A stretch of 64,000 nt of DNA from Verrucomicrobiales bacterium. Lineage in GTDB: Bacteria; Verrucomicrobiota; Verrucomicrobiia; Limisphaerales; CAIMTB01. Positions within the stretch are counted from its first letter, which is position 1. Each line of letters begins with the position of its first letter. This document shows, piece after piece, positions 7,774-17,291 of this stretch. The position numbers and the translations under genes are program-made. A model generated the notes under the pieces. The model made no database searches, was not told the DNA's origin, and saw nothing but the letters and a program-made list of their open reading frames with translations. The DNA lies in contig JAEUHG010000116.1 of NCBI GenBank assembly GCA_016795425.1, forward strand, positions 35,522 through 99,521. The letters run 5' to 3'.

Positions 7774-9498
7774 ATGTCGACCCCCACCCCATTTCTTCCG
7801 CCCCAAACGGCGCCGTCCGCCGAGACGATCCGGGTCAAGGTCGATGGACGCGACATCGACGTGCCCAAGATGATGCCGGATTGGCAGGGCAAGTTGCAGC
7901 CGACGACGATGCTGCAGGCCTGCCAGTTGGCCGGCGTCGAAGTGCCACACTACTGCTATCATTCGAAGCTGCCCGTCGCCGGCAACTGTCGCATGTGCCT
8001 GGTGGAATTTGGCACGCCCATGATGGGGCCGGACCGCAAGCCGGTCCTCAACGAGGACGGCACTCCCAAGATCGCGAGGTCGGTGCTGCCTTACGAACCC
8101 GGCACGCCGCGTGGCGCGATCGCCTGTGCGACGCCGATATCTCCGGGCATGGAGCTGTATCCGAGTTCGGCCGCGACCAGGCAGATGCGCGAAGCGGTGC
8201 TCGAATCACTGCTGATCAATCATCCTCTCGACTGTCCGATTTGCGACCAGGCCGGCGAGTGCAAGCTGCAGGAGTATTCAGTCCAGCACGGGCAGGCGAC
8301 CACGCGCTTTGTGGAGACCAAGGTTCACAAGCCCAAGGTGGTTGACCTCGGTCCGCGCATCGTTCTCGACGACGAACGGTGTGTGCTCTGCACGCGATGT
8401 ATTCGGTTCACGCGGGATCTCGTGGGCGATGACAAGCTCGGCATCGTTAACCGCGGATCATACAACACCATCGCCGCGTTTCCCGGCACCCGATTCGAAA
8501 ACAACTACACCCTCAATACCGTCGACTTGTGTCCGGTGGGGGCGTTGACCTCGAAGGATTTTCGCTTCCAGATGCGGGTCTGGTTCCTCAAGGAGACGCC
8601 CTCGATCTGCGCGACCTGCGCCACCGGCTGCAATGTTACGGTCGGCTCGCGTGAAGAGGTGATTCACCGTCTCACGCCGCGCGAGAATGACGCCGTCAAC
8701 GGCCATTGGATGTGCGACCACGGCCGGCTGAATTACCGGTGGGTCGGCCGAAGCGATCGGTTGGCAGAAGTGCAGGTGCGCTTATCCAGTGGTGACCTGC
8801 AAAGATCGTCGTGGACCGTCGCCCTGGACCGCGTCGCTCAACATTTGCGAAAGGCCACCGCCGGTTCGGTCGCCATCATCGCGTCGGCGCGGCTGACGAC
8901 CGAGGAGCTCTTCCTCCTTCGGCAGATCGGGGTGCGTGTTGGTGCAATCATGGATTCCGTTCCGCGCCGGGGCGAAGGCGATGCCTACCTGGTGCATGCC
9001 GACAAGAATCCGAACATGAACGGCGCCCGTGCGACTGGCGTGGTGGGCGCGGAACCAGGCAGCCAATTGCCGCGCATCATCGAGGGCATCCGAACCGGCG
9101 CGATTCGAACCGTGCTGGCGTTTGGCGAGGATTTGGTGAAAGCGGGTTGTCCGGCGGAGTCCCTGGGGCGGCTCGAGATGCTCGTGGCGGGCGATATTCT
9201 GCCGAACGCGACCACGGCGCGGGCCCATGTGGTGCTGCCCGGTTGCGCGCACCTGGAGAAGAGGGGCACGTTCATCAACGCCAAGGGCCGAGTGCAACGT
9301 TTCCGCAAGGCGGTCGAGGCGCCAGGTGACGCCCGGCCGGAGTGGGAATACCTGCTGGACCTCCACCGGGCGCTGGGAGGTCCGTCGGGTCCGGACAACA
9401 TCGAGGGTTTGTTCCACTGGATGGCGCGCGAGGTTCCGGTCTTAGCCGGCCTGGAATGGTCGCGGCTGGGCGACACGGGGGTGACGGTGACGATCTGA
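7774..9498 (+). CDS. nuoG: NADH-quinone oxidoreductase subunit G, compact form
   Basis: NuoG (75-kDa subunit) carries the iron-sulfur wires of the peripheral arm. Visible motifs are the [2Fe-2S] N1b ligands (HYCYHSKLPVAGNCRMC plus a later C), the His-liganded N5 motif HPLDCPICDQAGEC, N4 ligands in CVLCTRC with LCPVGAL, and an N7-type motif CATCATGC (C279, C282, C286) with C314 in WMCDHG. The molybdopterin-oxidoreductase-like C-terminal part is short: at 574 aa the protein is well under the roughly 690-900 aa common for NuoG, and only a remnant with LPNATTARAHVVLPG remains. No frameshift is apparent. Confidence 0.95.
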   Translation: MSTPTPFLPPQTAPSAETIRVKVDGRDIDVPKMMPDWQGKLQPTTMLQACQLAGVEVPHYCYHSKLPVAGNCRMCLVEFGTPMMGPDRKPVLNEDGTPKIARSVLPYEPGTPRGAIACATPISPGMELYPSSAATRQMREAVLESLLINHPLDCPICDQAGECKLQEYSVQHGQATTRFVETKVHKPKVVDLGPRIVLDDERCVLCTRCIRFTRDLVGDDKLGIVNRGSYNTIAAFPGTRFENNYTLNTVDLCPVGALTSKDFRFQMRVWFLKETPSICATCATGCNVTVGSREEVIHRLTPRENDAVNGHWMCDHGRLNYRWVGRSDRLAEVQVRLSSGDLQRSSWTVALDRVAQHLRKATAGSVAIIASARLTTEELFLLRQIGVRVGAIMDSVPRRGEGDAYLVHADKNPNMNGARATGVVGAEPGSQLPRIIEGIRTGAIRTVLAFGEDLVKAGCPAESLGRLEMLVAGDILPNATTARAHVVLPGCAHLEKRGTFINAKGRVQRFRKAVEAPGDARPEWEYLLDLHRALGGPSGPDNIEGLFHWMAREVPVLAGLEWSRLGDTGVTVTI

Positions 9499-9525
9499 GG
9501 CGCGCACCCTGATCCGACCAAACAC

Positions 9526-10596
9526 ATGGACTGGACCTTTCTCATCTTCACCCTGGTCAAGATCGCGGTGGTATTCGCCGTTGTGATGACCATGGTGGCC
9601 TATGCGGTGCTGGTGGAGCGCAAGGTGAGCGCCTTCATCCAGGATCGCGTGGGCCCGAACCGCGCGGCGCCGTTCTTCGCGCGGTACATTCCGTTTCTCG
9701 GCCCGCGGTTGGTGCGTTGGGGCATTTTCCAGCCGGTAGCGGACGCCTTGAAGGCGATACTCAAGGAGGACTACACGCCGGCCCATGTCCGGAAAGTGTA
9801 TTTCTGGATCGCTCCGGCGATCGCCATGGTGCCGGCGTTGTTGACGCTGGCGGTGATTCCCTTTGGGTCGCAGATCGGGTCGCAGAAGATGGTGATCGCG
9901 GACCTGGATGTGGGAATTCTGTACACCTTCGGCATCGTGTCGCTGGGAGTGTACGGGATTGTGCTGGCCGGGTATGCGGCCAATTCCAAGTACCCGTTCC
10001 TGGGCGGGATCCGGTCGAGTGCGCAGATGATCTCGTACGAGATTTCCATGGGTCTGAGCGTGATCCCGGTGTTCCTGCTGGTGGGCAGCCTGAACTTGTC
10101 GGACGTCATCGGAAACCAGTCGGGAAGTCTGCTGAACTGGCACGTGGTGAAGCAGCCGTTGGCCTTCTTCATTTTTCTGATCGCCGCCTTCGCCGAGACC
10201 AACCGACTTCCCTTCGATTTGCCCGAAGCCGAGACCGAATTGGTGGGTGGATACCACACCGAGTACAGTTCGATGAAGTTCGCCCTGTTCTTCCTGGGCG
10301 AGTACGCGGCGATGATCTCGGTGTCGGCGATGATGGTGACCTTGTTCCTGGGTGGGTGGACGCTGCCGTTCCTCGGACTCGATCAGCCGGCGGCGACCAT
10401 TGGCATGGGGTTGGTGCACATCCTGATCTTCCTGATGAAGCTCTGCTTCCTGCTGCTGATCATCATCTGGGTGCGGTGGATGCTGCCGAGGTTCCGCTAC
10501 GATCAGTTGATGGATTTGGGCTGGCGTCGTTTCATCCCGGTGGCGCTGGCAAACATCATCCTCACCGCCGCGGTGCTGGCCTTTGTCCGGAGCTAG
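9526..10596 (+). CDS. nuoH: NADH-quinone oxidoreductase subunit H
   Basis: NuoH (ND1 homologue) is the membrane subunit that closes the quinone tunnel next to NuoB and NuoD. The 356-aa protein has about eight transmembrane helices. Family markers are YAVLVERKVSAFIQDRVGPNR near residue 25 and AEPKW-region equivalents in LFQP (here IFQPVADALKAILKED), then AFAETNRLPFDLPEAETELVGGYHTEYS around residues 220-247, the acidic loop lining the quinone chamber. It lies 27 bases after nuoG and four bases before nuoI. Confidence 0.97.
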   Translation: MDWTFLIFTLVKIAVVFAVVMTMVAYAVLVERKVSAFIQDRVGPNRAAPFFARYIPFLGPRLVRWGIFQPVADALKAILKEDYTPAHVRKVYFWIAPAIAMVPALLTLAVIPFGSQIGSQKMVIADLDVGILYTFGIVSLGVYGIVLAGYAANSKYPFLGGIRSSAQMISYEISMGLSVIPVFLLVGSLNLSDVIGNQSGSLLNWHVVKQPLAFFIFLIAAFAETNRLPFDLPEAETELVGGYHTEYSSMKFALFFLGEYAAMISVSAMMVTLFLGGWTLPFLGLDQPAATIGMGLVHILIFLMKLCFLLLIIIWVRWMLPRFRYDQLMDLGWRRFIPVALANIILTAAVLAFVRS

Positions 10597-10600
10597 AACC

Positions 10601-11176
10601 ATGATTGTCTCCCGCAAACCTCTGAGCCTGGCCGAGCGGTTTTACCTCCCCGCCGTGGCCAATGGATTCAAGGTCACGTGGCGCCATTTCCGGCGGACGG
10701 TGTTCGAAGGCAAGACCGCAGCCGGAGAGACGGCCGGGGGATTTCATCCCGAGGTACCGTGGAAGGTGGAGCCGGGGTATCGGGGAGCTCCGTATCTCGT
10801 GCGGGACCAGGAAGGCCATACCAAGTGTGTCTCCTGCCAGCTCTGCGAGTTCATCTGTCCGCCCAAGGCGATCCGCATCACACCCCCGGGTCCGGACGGG
10901 CAGGCGGCCGACCGGAAGAACGCGGAGAAGATGCCGCGGGATTTCGAGATCAACATGCTTCGGTGCATCTTCTGCGGCCTCTGCCAGGAGGTCTGCCCGG
11001 AGGAGGCGATCTTTCTGCAGAAGGACTATTCCCTGAGCGGCGGGTCCAGGGAGGAGATGATCTACAACAAGGAACGGCTACTGGCCCTGGGAGGTACGCA
11101 TTCCGGGACTCAGAAGTGGAAACACAAACTCGAGGAGGCGAAGGCCCAGGAGGCCTTTCCCGTGAAGACCCCATGA
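10601..11176 (+). CDS. nuoI: NADH-quinone oxidoreductase subunit I
   Basis: NuoI is the 8Fe ferredoxin-like subunit with clusters N6a and N6b that link NuoG to NuoB. Two classical motifs are present in the 191-aa protein: CVSCQLCEFICP around residues 76-87 and CIFCGLCQEVCP around residues 124-135. The ATG at 10601 follows the nuoH stop by four bases; a start at 10583 would overlap nuoH. The insertion between the two motifs is somewhat longer than in E. coli. A 46-base gap precedes nuoJ. Confidence 0.96.
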   Translation: MIVSRKPLSLAERFYLPAVANGFKVTWRHFRRTVFEGKTAAGETAGGFHPEVPWKVEPGYRGAPYLVRDQEGHTKCVSCQLCEFICPPKAIRITPPGPDGQAADRKNAEKMPRDFEINMLRCIFCGLCQEVCPEEAIFLQKDYSLSGGSREEMIYNKERLLALGGTHSGTQKWKHKLEEAKAQEAFPVKTP

Positions 11177-11222
11177 CCTCCAACGCCACGCATCCCGAGC
11201 CTGCAACCCTGGGACTCCATCG

Positions 11223-11723
11223 ATGACCGATCTCCTGTTCATCGTGTTCGCCGGACTGGCATTGCTGTGCGGCTTTTTGACGGTGGCGAATCCCTTCACG
11301 CGCAGTCCGGTGGCCAGCGCGTTGTTCCTGGTGCTGACCATGGTCTGGCTTTCCGGGCTGTTTGTCCTGTTGCATGCCTTCTTCATCGCGGCGGTGCAGA
11401 TCCTGGTCTACGCCGGTGCCGTCATGGTGCTGTTCCTGTTCGTGATCATGATGCTGGACTTGCGGGAAGAGGAGCGGCGGCAGTGGAACCGATTCGGCGT
11501 GGCCGCGGGCCTCATCGCGGTGGCGGGTCTGCTGGGCATCACCGTGCTGACGGTGGTTCGTTCGGGGATTTCCGGCGAGACCGAGGCGACGTTGGAGGGG
11601 ACCACTCCGCTGCTGGGAACGGCGTTGTTCACCCAGTACCTGCTGCCGTTCGAGATCGTCTCCGTGGTGCTCCTGGTGGCGATGGTGGGCGTGATTCTGC
11701 TCAGCAAACGCGAACTCAAATGA
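11223..11723 (+). CDS. nuoJ: NADH-quinone oxidoreductase subunit J
   Basis: NuoJ (ND6 homologue) is a 166-aa membrane subunit with five hydrophobic helices. The conserved third helix reads VQILVYAGAVMVLFLFVIMML (residues ~59-79), the segment that undergoes a pi-bulge change during coupling in structurally studied complexes. A short variable periplasmic loop (residues ~110-135) precedes the last helix. The gene sits in the normal order between nuoI and nuoK. Confidence 0.95.
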   Translation: MTDLLFIVFAGLALLCGFLTVANPFTRSPVASALFLVLTMVWLSGLFVLLHAFFIAAVQILVYAGAVMVLFLFVIMMLDLREEERRQWNRFGVAAGLIAVAGLLGITVLTVVRSGISGETEATLEGTTPLLGTALFTQYLLPFEIVSVVLLVAMVGVILLSKRELK

Positions 11724-11776
11724 GACCAAGCCTCCCCCCCATCCGAGGCGCCGGCCGCGGCCATTATTGAACGACC

Positions 11777-12082
11777 ATGCACGTCGGCCTCGAACATTAC
11801 CTCCTGGTCAGCGCCGCGCTTTTCGCGCTGGGGTTGCTGGGCGTCATTCTGCGCCGGAACCTCCTGGTGCTTTACATGGGCCTCGAATTGATGCTGAACG
11901 CGGCGAACCTCGCGCTGGTGGCCTTCTCGCGGTTCCAAAACAACATTCAGGGCCAGGTGATGGTGTTCTTCATCATCACCGTCGCCGCCGCCGAGGTGTC
12001 GGTCGGTCTCGCCCTTATCGTGGCGCTCTACCGCAAGCGCCAGACGGCCCACGTGGAGGACCTGACCTCCCTCAAGTTCTAG
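11777..12082 (+). CDS. nuoK: NADH-quinone oxidoreductase subunit K
   Basis: NuoK (ND4L homologue) is a 101-aa protein of three transmembrane helices. It has the membrane glutamates expected for proton transfer, in [17 protein letters not shown] (helix 2) and in [18 protein letters not shown] (helix 3). Length matches the family (about 100 aa). It begins 53 bases after nuoJ and ends 12 bases before nuoL. Confidence 0.96.
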   Translation: MHVGLEHYLLVSAALFALGLLGVILRRNLLVLYMGLELMLNAANLALVAFSRFQNNIQGQVMVFFIITVAAAEVSVGLALIVALYRKRQTAHVEDLTSLKF

Positions 12083-12094
12083 GACGCGTGCCGC

Positions 12095-14017
12095 ATGAAA
12101 CCTGAGACGCTCGCCTGGATCATTCTCGTCCTCCCGCTCCTGTCGGCCGCGGTGATCACCCTTTTCACCCGGCGCCAGCCGGGCCTCAGCGCCCGTATTT
12201 CCGTCGGCGCCGTCGCCCTGGCCTTCGTGGCGTCGATTCTGCTGGTCCTGGGCTATGGCCGCCTGCACCTCGGACCGGGCGAGATGTTGCTGACCTCCGT
12301 GTCGTGGCTCGAGGTGGGCGGGCTTTCCGTGGATCTCGGCCTGCGCCTCGACGCCATGAGCAACCTGATGTTGCTGATGGTCACCGGAGTGGGACTCATG
12401 ATTCACCTCTACTCGCGAGGGTACATGGAGGGGGATCCTGGTTATTCGAGGTTTTTCGCGTCCTTGAGTCTCTTCATGTTTTCCATGCTGGGCATCGTGC
12501 TGGCGGCGAATTTCGTGATGATGTTCCTGTTTTGGGAACTGGTGGGCGTGTCGAGTTACTTGCTCATCGGCTTCTGGCATGAGCGAGCTTCGGCCGCGGA
12601 TGCCGCCAAAAAGGCGTTTCTCACCAACCGGTTGGGGGACTTCGGTTTTCTCCTCGGCATCATCATGGTGTGGTCCGCCCTGGGCACGGTGGATTTCCTT
12701 GATATCCAGCGGGCGTTGACGGTGAACCCCGCGGCCCTGGGTGTCGGCGCCAGTCTTGCCGGGGTCCTGATTTTTCTCGGCGCCATGGGCAAGAGCGCGC
12801 AATTCCCGCTTCATGTCTGGTTGCCCGACGCCATGGAAGGCCCAACTCCGGTGAGCGCCCTGATCCACGCCGCCACGATGGTGGCGGCCGGTGTGTACAT
12901 GCTGGCGCGATCGTTTGTAGTGTTCAACGTGCCTTCGGCCTGGCCGGGCGGTTTGGATTTTCTCCACGGAGTGACGGCCCTCGACGTGATCGCCTGGATC
13001 GGCGGCGTGACCTCGTTGCTGGCAGCGCTCATGGCGGTGCAGCAGAGCGATATCAAGCGCATCCTGGCGTATTCCACATTGTCGCAACTTGGCTACATGG
13101 TCATGGCGGTGGGATGTGCGAAGCCGGACGCCGGAATGTTCCACCTGTTGACCCACGCCTTCTTCAAGGCGCTGCTCTTCCTGGGTGCCGGCTCGATCAT
13201 CCACGCCCTGCATCACGAGCAGAACATCTGGAAGATGGGCGGATTGAAGTCCCGACTGCCGGTGACCTACTGGACATTCCTGGTGGGAACGCTGGCTCTA
13301 TGCGGTGTGCCGCCCTTCAGCGGTTTTTATTCCAAGGACGGGATCCTGGCGGCGGCCGAAACGCGCCCGTTGCTGTTTGCCCTGGGTCTGCTGGTGGCGG
13401 GCCTGACGGCCTTTTACATGTTCCGCCTGGTGTTCGTGGCGTTGCGCGGCGTGCCGCGGGATGCGCAGGTCACCCACGCGCACGAACCTGGACCGACCAT
13501 GCTGTGGCCGCTGCGGCTTCTCGCGTTGGCATCGGTGCTGGCGGGATTCTGGGGAATGGAAGGCGTGCTTCAGGGTGTGTTTGGCCGGGCAACACACGAC
13601 AGTCATGGCGGCTGGCTGGCCACGGCCCTGGCGCCCTTCGGGCACGCCCCCCTGGCGGCCATGATGGGACTGTTCGCCACGGGATTCGGTTTCGCGCTGG
13701 CGTGGTCGCTGTACGGCAGCGGTCCGGCGCACGACCCGCTGCCGGAGAAATTGGGGGTGGTGGCGCGTTGGATGCGGGACAAGTTTTACTTCGATGAACT
13801 GTATGCCGTGCTGATTCGCGTGACGCACGACGCGCTGGCGGGTCTCGCTGATTGGGCGGATCGCTGGCTGGTGGCCGGGTTTTTGGTGCGCGGCACCCAC
13901 GGGACCATGGATGTCTTCGGGCGGGTGCTACGGTTGGTGCAGACCGGAAATCTGCAGACCTACGCCTTCGCAGCGGCGCTGGGACTGGCCGTGGTGATGT
14001 GGCTGATGCTGATGTGA
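12095..14017 (+). CDS. nuoL: NADH-quinone oxidoreductase subunit L
   Basis: NuoL (ND5 homologue) is the distal antiporter-like proton-pumping subunit. The 640-aa protein has about 16 transmembrane helices plus the long lateral helix region. Family blocks include FFASLSLFMFSMLGIVLA, FWELVGVSSYLLIGFW (catalytic Glu of helix 5), GKSAQFPLHVWLPDAMEGPT and LIHAATMVAAGVYMLAR. The sequence YSTLSQLGYMVMAVG marks the central Lys/His helices. The C-terminal part (residues 480-640) is typically variable. It is followed by nuoM after 31 bases. Confidence 0.97.
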   Translation: MKPETLAWIILVLPLLSAAVITLFTRRQPGLSARISVGAVALAFVASILLVLGYGRLHLGPGEMLLTSVSWLEVGGLSVDLGLRLDAMSNLMLLMVTGVGLMIHLYSRGYMEGDPGYSRFFASLSLFMFSMLGIVLAANFVMMFLFWELVGVSSYLLIGFWHERASAADAAKKAFLTNRLGDFGFLLGIIMVWSALGTVDFLDIQRALTVNPAALGVGASLAGVLIFLGAMGKSAQFPLHVWLPDAMEGPTPVSALIHAATMVAAGVYMLARSFVVFNVPSAWPGGLDFLHGVTALDVIAWIGGVTSLLAALMAVQQSDIKRILAYSTLSQLGYMVMAVGCAKPDAGMFHLLTHAFFKALLFLGAGSIIHALHHEQNIWKMGGLKSRLPVTYWTFLVGTLALCGVPPFSGFYSKDGILAAAETRPLLFALGLLVAGLTAFYMFRLVFVALRGVPRDAQVTHAHEPGPTMLWPLRLLALASVLAGFWGMEGVLQGVFGRATHDSHGGWLATALAPFGHAPLAAMMGLFATGFGFALAWSLYGSGPAHDPLPEKLGVVARWMRDKFYFDELYAVLIRVTHDALAGLADWADRWLVAGFLVRGTHGTMDVFGRVLRLVQTGNLQTYAFAAALGLAVVMWLMLM

Positions 14018-14048
14018 GACAACGCGATCGAACTATCTCCGCCACCCG

Positions 14049-15605
14049 ATGTCACCCCTCCTCTGGATCCTGCTTCTGCCGCTGCTCACCGCGGCCGCTC
14101 TCGTGTTGGTTCCGCGGACCTACTCGTTCGTCATCCGCACGGCGACCCTGGTTTGCACCGCGATGGTCGCGCTGATCGCGCTCGGATTGATGGGCGACTT
14201 CGACGCCGCGCCGGTGCTCGAGGGCGGCTATCGATGGGTTCAGCGGATTCCATGGGTGCCGTCGCTGGGAATCTCCCTGTCGGTGGGTGTCGATGGCATC
14301 AATTTGGGGCTCGTCGTGATGGGGGCGCTGGTGGCGTTTTGCGCCGCCTGCGTTTCGAACGAAATCAAGGAGCGGACCAAGGAATACTACGTTTTGCTGT
14401 TGGTGATGACCGGCGGCATCCTGGGTGCCTTCGTTTCTCTGGACCTTTTCTTCCTCTATTTTTTCCACGAATTGGCGCTGGTGCCGACGTTCATCATGAT
14501 CGGTGTCTGGGGCCGGGGGGAACGGCGAGGCTACGCGGCCTTTCAGATCACGCTCTACCTCACCCTGGGCGCGCTGATCGCCTTGATCGGGCTCATCGCA
14601 CTGTATCTGCAGTCCGGGGCGCGCACATTCGATTTGGTGGAATTGACCCAATACCTGGCGGCGAATCCCATGCCGGTGGCGCGCCAGGTGTTCATCTTTC
14701 CCTGGCTCCTGTTTGGATTGGGAATTCTGGTTTCGCTGTGGCCGTTCCATACCTGGGCGCCCATCGGCTACGGTTCGGCTCCAACCGCGACGGCGATGCT
14801 GCACGCCGGTGTGCTGAAGAAGTTCGGGTTGTACGCGCTGCTGAAAGTGGCCATTCCCCTGCTTCCTGAGGGTGCCAAAGTCTGGTTGCCTTGGGCCGCG
14901 TGGCTGTGCCTGGGCAACATCCTGTACTGCGGCTGGGTGGCCATGCGGCAGCGGGACCTGAATCTGCTCATCGGTAATTCGAGCGTGGCCCATGTCGGTT
15001 TTGTCTTCCTCGGCTTGGCCAGCCTGACGTGGGTCGGGGTGACTGGGGCCGTGGTGGTGATGGTGGCCCACGGATTCCTGGCCGCGCTCAGTTTCGCCCT
15101 GAGCGGATGGCTCCATGGGCAATCCCGGTCGCTGGACATGACCAAGATGGGCGGGCTGCTGAAGCAGTTGCCGTTCGTTGGCGCGGTCATGATCATGGCG
15201 ATGTTCGCCGGGTGCGGCCTGCCTGGCTTTGGCAATTTCGTCGGGGAAATGCTGGTGCTCTTCGGCGGTTGGAACAGCGACCTGGTGATCTGCGGCGGCT
15301 GGGTGCCGATGCGTTGGTTCGTGGCCGCCGCGGCATGGGGAGCCCTGGTGGTGGCGGCGGTCTACATGCTTCGGGCGGTGCGCACGATGTGGCATGGTCC
15401 TCGGGCGGAAGGGTGGGCCAGCGCTGCGGATCCCGTGGGACTCTGGCGCAAGCTGCCGTTCCTGGTGCTCCTCGGCAGTTTGTTGGTGACCGGGATTTGG
15501 CCGCGAGTGTTGACGGATCGCATTGCGCCCGGCGCGCGGGTGATCGTGGAGGGGGTGGGCCGGTCGGTCCCGCCACCGCAATTGGCTGCCCAGCGTGTCC
15601 CCTGA
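14049..15605 (+). CDS. nuoM: NADH-quinone oxidoreductase subunit M
   Basis: NuoM (ND4 homologue) is the middle antiporter-like proton pump. The 518-aa protein carries VDGINLGLVVMGALV, LDLFFLYFFHELALVPTFIMIG (helix 5 Glu) and LWPFHTWAPIGYGSAPTATAML, then LIGNSSVAHVGFVFLGLA. About 14 transmembrane helices are expected and visible. The typical Mrp-like Lys is in the GVLKKFGLYALLK segment. It ends 15 bases before the chosen nuoN start. Confidence 0.97.
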   Translation: MSPLLWILLLPLLTAAALVLVPRTYSFVIRTATLVCTAMVALIALGLMGDFDAAPVLEGGYRWVQRIPWVPSLGISLSVGVDGINLGLVVMGALVAFCAACVSNEIKERTKEYYVLLLVMTGGILGAFVSLDLFFLYFFHELALVPTFIMIGVWGRGERRGYAAFQITLYLTLGALIALIGLIALYLQSGARTFDLVELTQYLAANPMPVARQVFIFPWLLFGLGILVSLWPFHTWAPIGYGSAPTATAMLHAGVLKKFGLYALLKVAIPLLPEGAKVWLPWAAWLCLGNILYCGWVAMRQRDLNLLIGNSSVAHVGFVFLGLASLTWVGVTGAVVVMVAHGFLAALSFALSGWLHGQSRSLDMTKMGGLLKQLPFVGAVMIMAMFAGCGLPGFGNFVGEMLVLFGGWNSDLVICGGWVPMRWFVAAAAWGALVVAAVYMLRAVRTMWHGPRAEGWASAADPVGLWRKLPFLVLLGSLLVTGIWPRVLTDRIAPGARVIVEGVGRSVPPPQLAAQRVP

Positions 15606-15620
15606 TCCGTGGAGATTCCG

Positions 15621-17072
15621 ATGAACCTTTCTCTGCTCGGACCTGAACTGGTGCTGATCGGTCTCGGCCTGGCGCTGTTGCTGGCGGACCTTGTCGTTCC
15701 GCCCGACCGCCGACGGTACCTGGGTGGCGCGGCGGCGGTATTGGCGCTCGCGCTCGCACTCTACGTTTTGCGTGGCCCCGGCCTTGCGGGGGAGCCGGCG
15801 TATGCCTTTGGGGACCGGTTTGTCGTGGATGGCCTGTCGGGATTCTTCAAAGCGATTTTCCTCACCGCGGGTGCCGTGGTGCTGGTGTTGGCGGTAGATT
15901 GGGCCCATTCGCAGCAGCAGGCGGTGACCGAGTATTTTGTCCTGATTCTGTTCGCCCTCGCCGGCATGATGCTGGCTGCTTCGGCCAATGATTTCACGGT
16001 GATGTACGTGGCCCTCGAATTGGTCACGGTCACATTTTACGTCCTGACGAGTTATCAGAGGAACCGGGTGGCTTCGTTGGAGGCGGGGGTGAAATACCTC
16101 ATCCTGGGCGCCCTTTCTTCCGCCTTCCTGGTGTATGGCATCGCACTTTGCTACGGGGCGTCGGGGACGATGCACTTCAGGGAAATCGCGGCGAAATCAG
16201 CGGAACTGGCCGATCATCGCCTGTTCCAGTTGGGCATGCTGATGGTGTTTGGTGGATTGGCGTTCAAGGTGGCCCTCTTCCCTTTCCAGGTGTGGGCGCC
16301 GGATGTCTATGAAGGCTCGCCCGCCCCGACGACGGCGTTTCTGGCCATCGGCTCGAAGGGGGCCGGGGTGGTCCTGTTGGTCCGTTTGTTCGGCAATGTG
16401 GCGCCCGAGTTGGCCTTGAAATGGGAACCGCTGCTGATGGGGGTCGCCGGCATTTCGATTCTTTACGGCAGCCTGTGTGCCATCCCTCAGCGCAGTCTCA
16501 AGCGGTTGCTGGGCTATTCCAGCATCGCCAATGGTGGATTCGTGTTGATCGGAATCGCGACCGCGTCCAAGGCGGGATCGGCGGCCGTGCTCTTCTACCT
16601 TGCCGGCTATCTTTTCACGGTCTTGGCGGCGTTCCTGGTGATCTCGATGGTGGTGCAGCGTCTCGAGACGGACGATATCTCCGCGCTGTCCGGGCTGCAT
16701 CACCGGGCACCGTTGCTGGCCGCCGCATTGGCGTTGGCGATGATTTCGTTGGCCGGCGTCCCGCCGCTGGCGGGATTCTTCGGAAAGTTTCTGGTTCTGA
16801 AGGCGCTGGTGGATCAAGGCGCTTCCTTCCCCGCCTGGTACGCCCTCGCCGGTGTGGCCATCGTCGGCGTGGTCATCTCCTTTTGGTATTATTTCGGGGT
16901 CGTTCGGGCGATGTATTGGCCTGAATCCAACGGCGATCTCACCACCCTGCCGGTGCCGCCCCTCATCCAGGTCGCATTGGCGGTCTGCGTGGCGGGCATC
17001 CTCGCCCTGGGCCTGTTCCCGGGAACGGTGTGGGACGCGGCCGTCGCGGCGGTGGCGGGACTCCGGCTTTGA
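15621..17072 (+). CDS. nuoN: NADH-quinone oxidoreductase subunit N
   Basis: NuoN (ND2 homologue) is the third antiporter-like proton-pumping subunit and the last gene of the operon. The ATG at 15621 is preferred over an in-frame GTG at 15609 because a GGAG sequence lies about seven bases before it, giving 483 aa. Signatures are FTVMYVALELVTVTFYVLTS (helix 5 Glu), ALFPFQVWAPDVYEGSP and LLGYSSIANGGFVLIG. The following 219 bases have no gene and no convincing terminator. Confidence 0.96.
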   Translation: MNLSLLGPELVLIGLGLALLLADLVVPPDRRRYLGGAAAVLALALALYVLRGPGLAGEPAYAFGDRFVVDGLSGFFKAIFLTAGAVVLVLAVDWAHSQQQAVTEYFVLILFALAGMMLAASANDFTVMYVALELVTVTFYVLTSYQRNRVASLEAGVKYLILGALSSAFLVYGIALCYGASGTMHFREIAAKSAELADHRLFQLGMLMVFGGLAFKVALFPFQVWAPDVYEGSPAPTTAFLAIGSKGAGVVLLVRLFGNVAPELALKWEPLLMGVAGISILYGSLCAIPQRSLKRLLGYSSIANGGFVLIGIATASKAGSAAVLFYLAGYLFTVLAAFLVISMVVQRLETDDISALSGLHHRAPLLAAALALAMISLAGVPPLAGFFGKFLVLKALVDQGASFPAWYALAGVAIVGVVISFWYYFGVVRAMYWPESNGDLTTLPVPPLIQVALAVCVAGILALGLFPGTVWDAAVAAVAGLRL

Positions 17073-17291
17073 TTCCGAGGCCATCGGCATTCGTGATCCG
17101 AAACGAAATGCGGGTCGGCATGGCCATCGTTCCGTGGCCGGCGGACTCCCGGTGCGATCGAGTCGAGGCCAATTCGATCCGGATTCGGATGGCAACCCCG
17201 CCTCCGCGGGCGAAAGGCGGTCGCAGGACGGCGATCCCCCCTCGAACGGGGTATTGATCTCCTTGCTTCACAAGTCGCGATCGCTTGGGGC

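Noticed and set aside
6085..7962. A 625-codon minus-strand frame across nuoF, running through the tRNA.
   Set aside because: It reads through a structured tRNA gene and mirrors a conserved NuoF; no family signal.
14052..16175. A 707-codon minus-strand frame across nuoM and nuoN.
   Set aside because: Rich in His, Gln and Arg with no domain, whereas both plus-strand proteins are clear complex I subunits.
17073..17291. Possible small gene or RNA between nuoN and the UXS-type gene.
   Set aside because: No frame with a plausible start and domain, and no stable structure or terminator was convincing; left unannotated.
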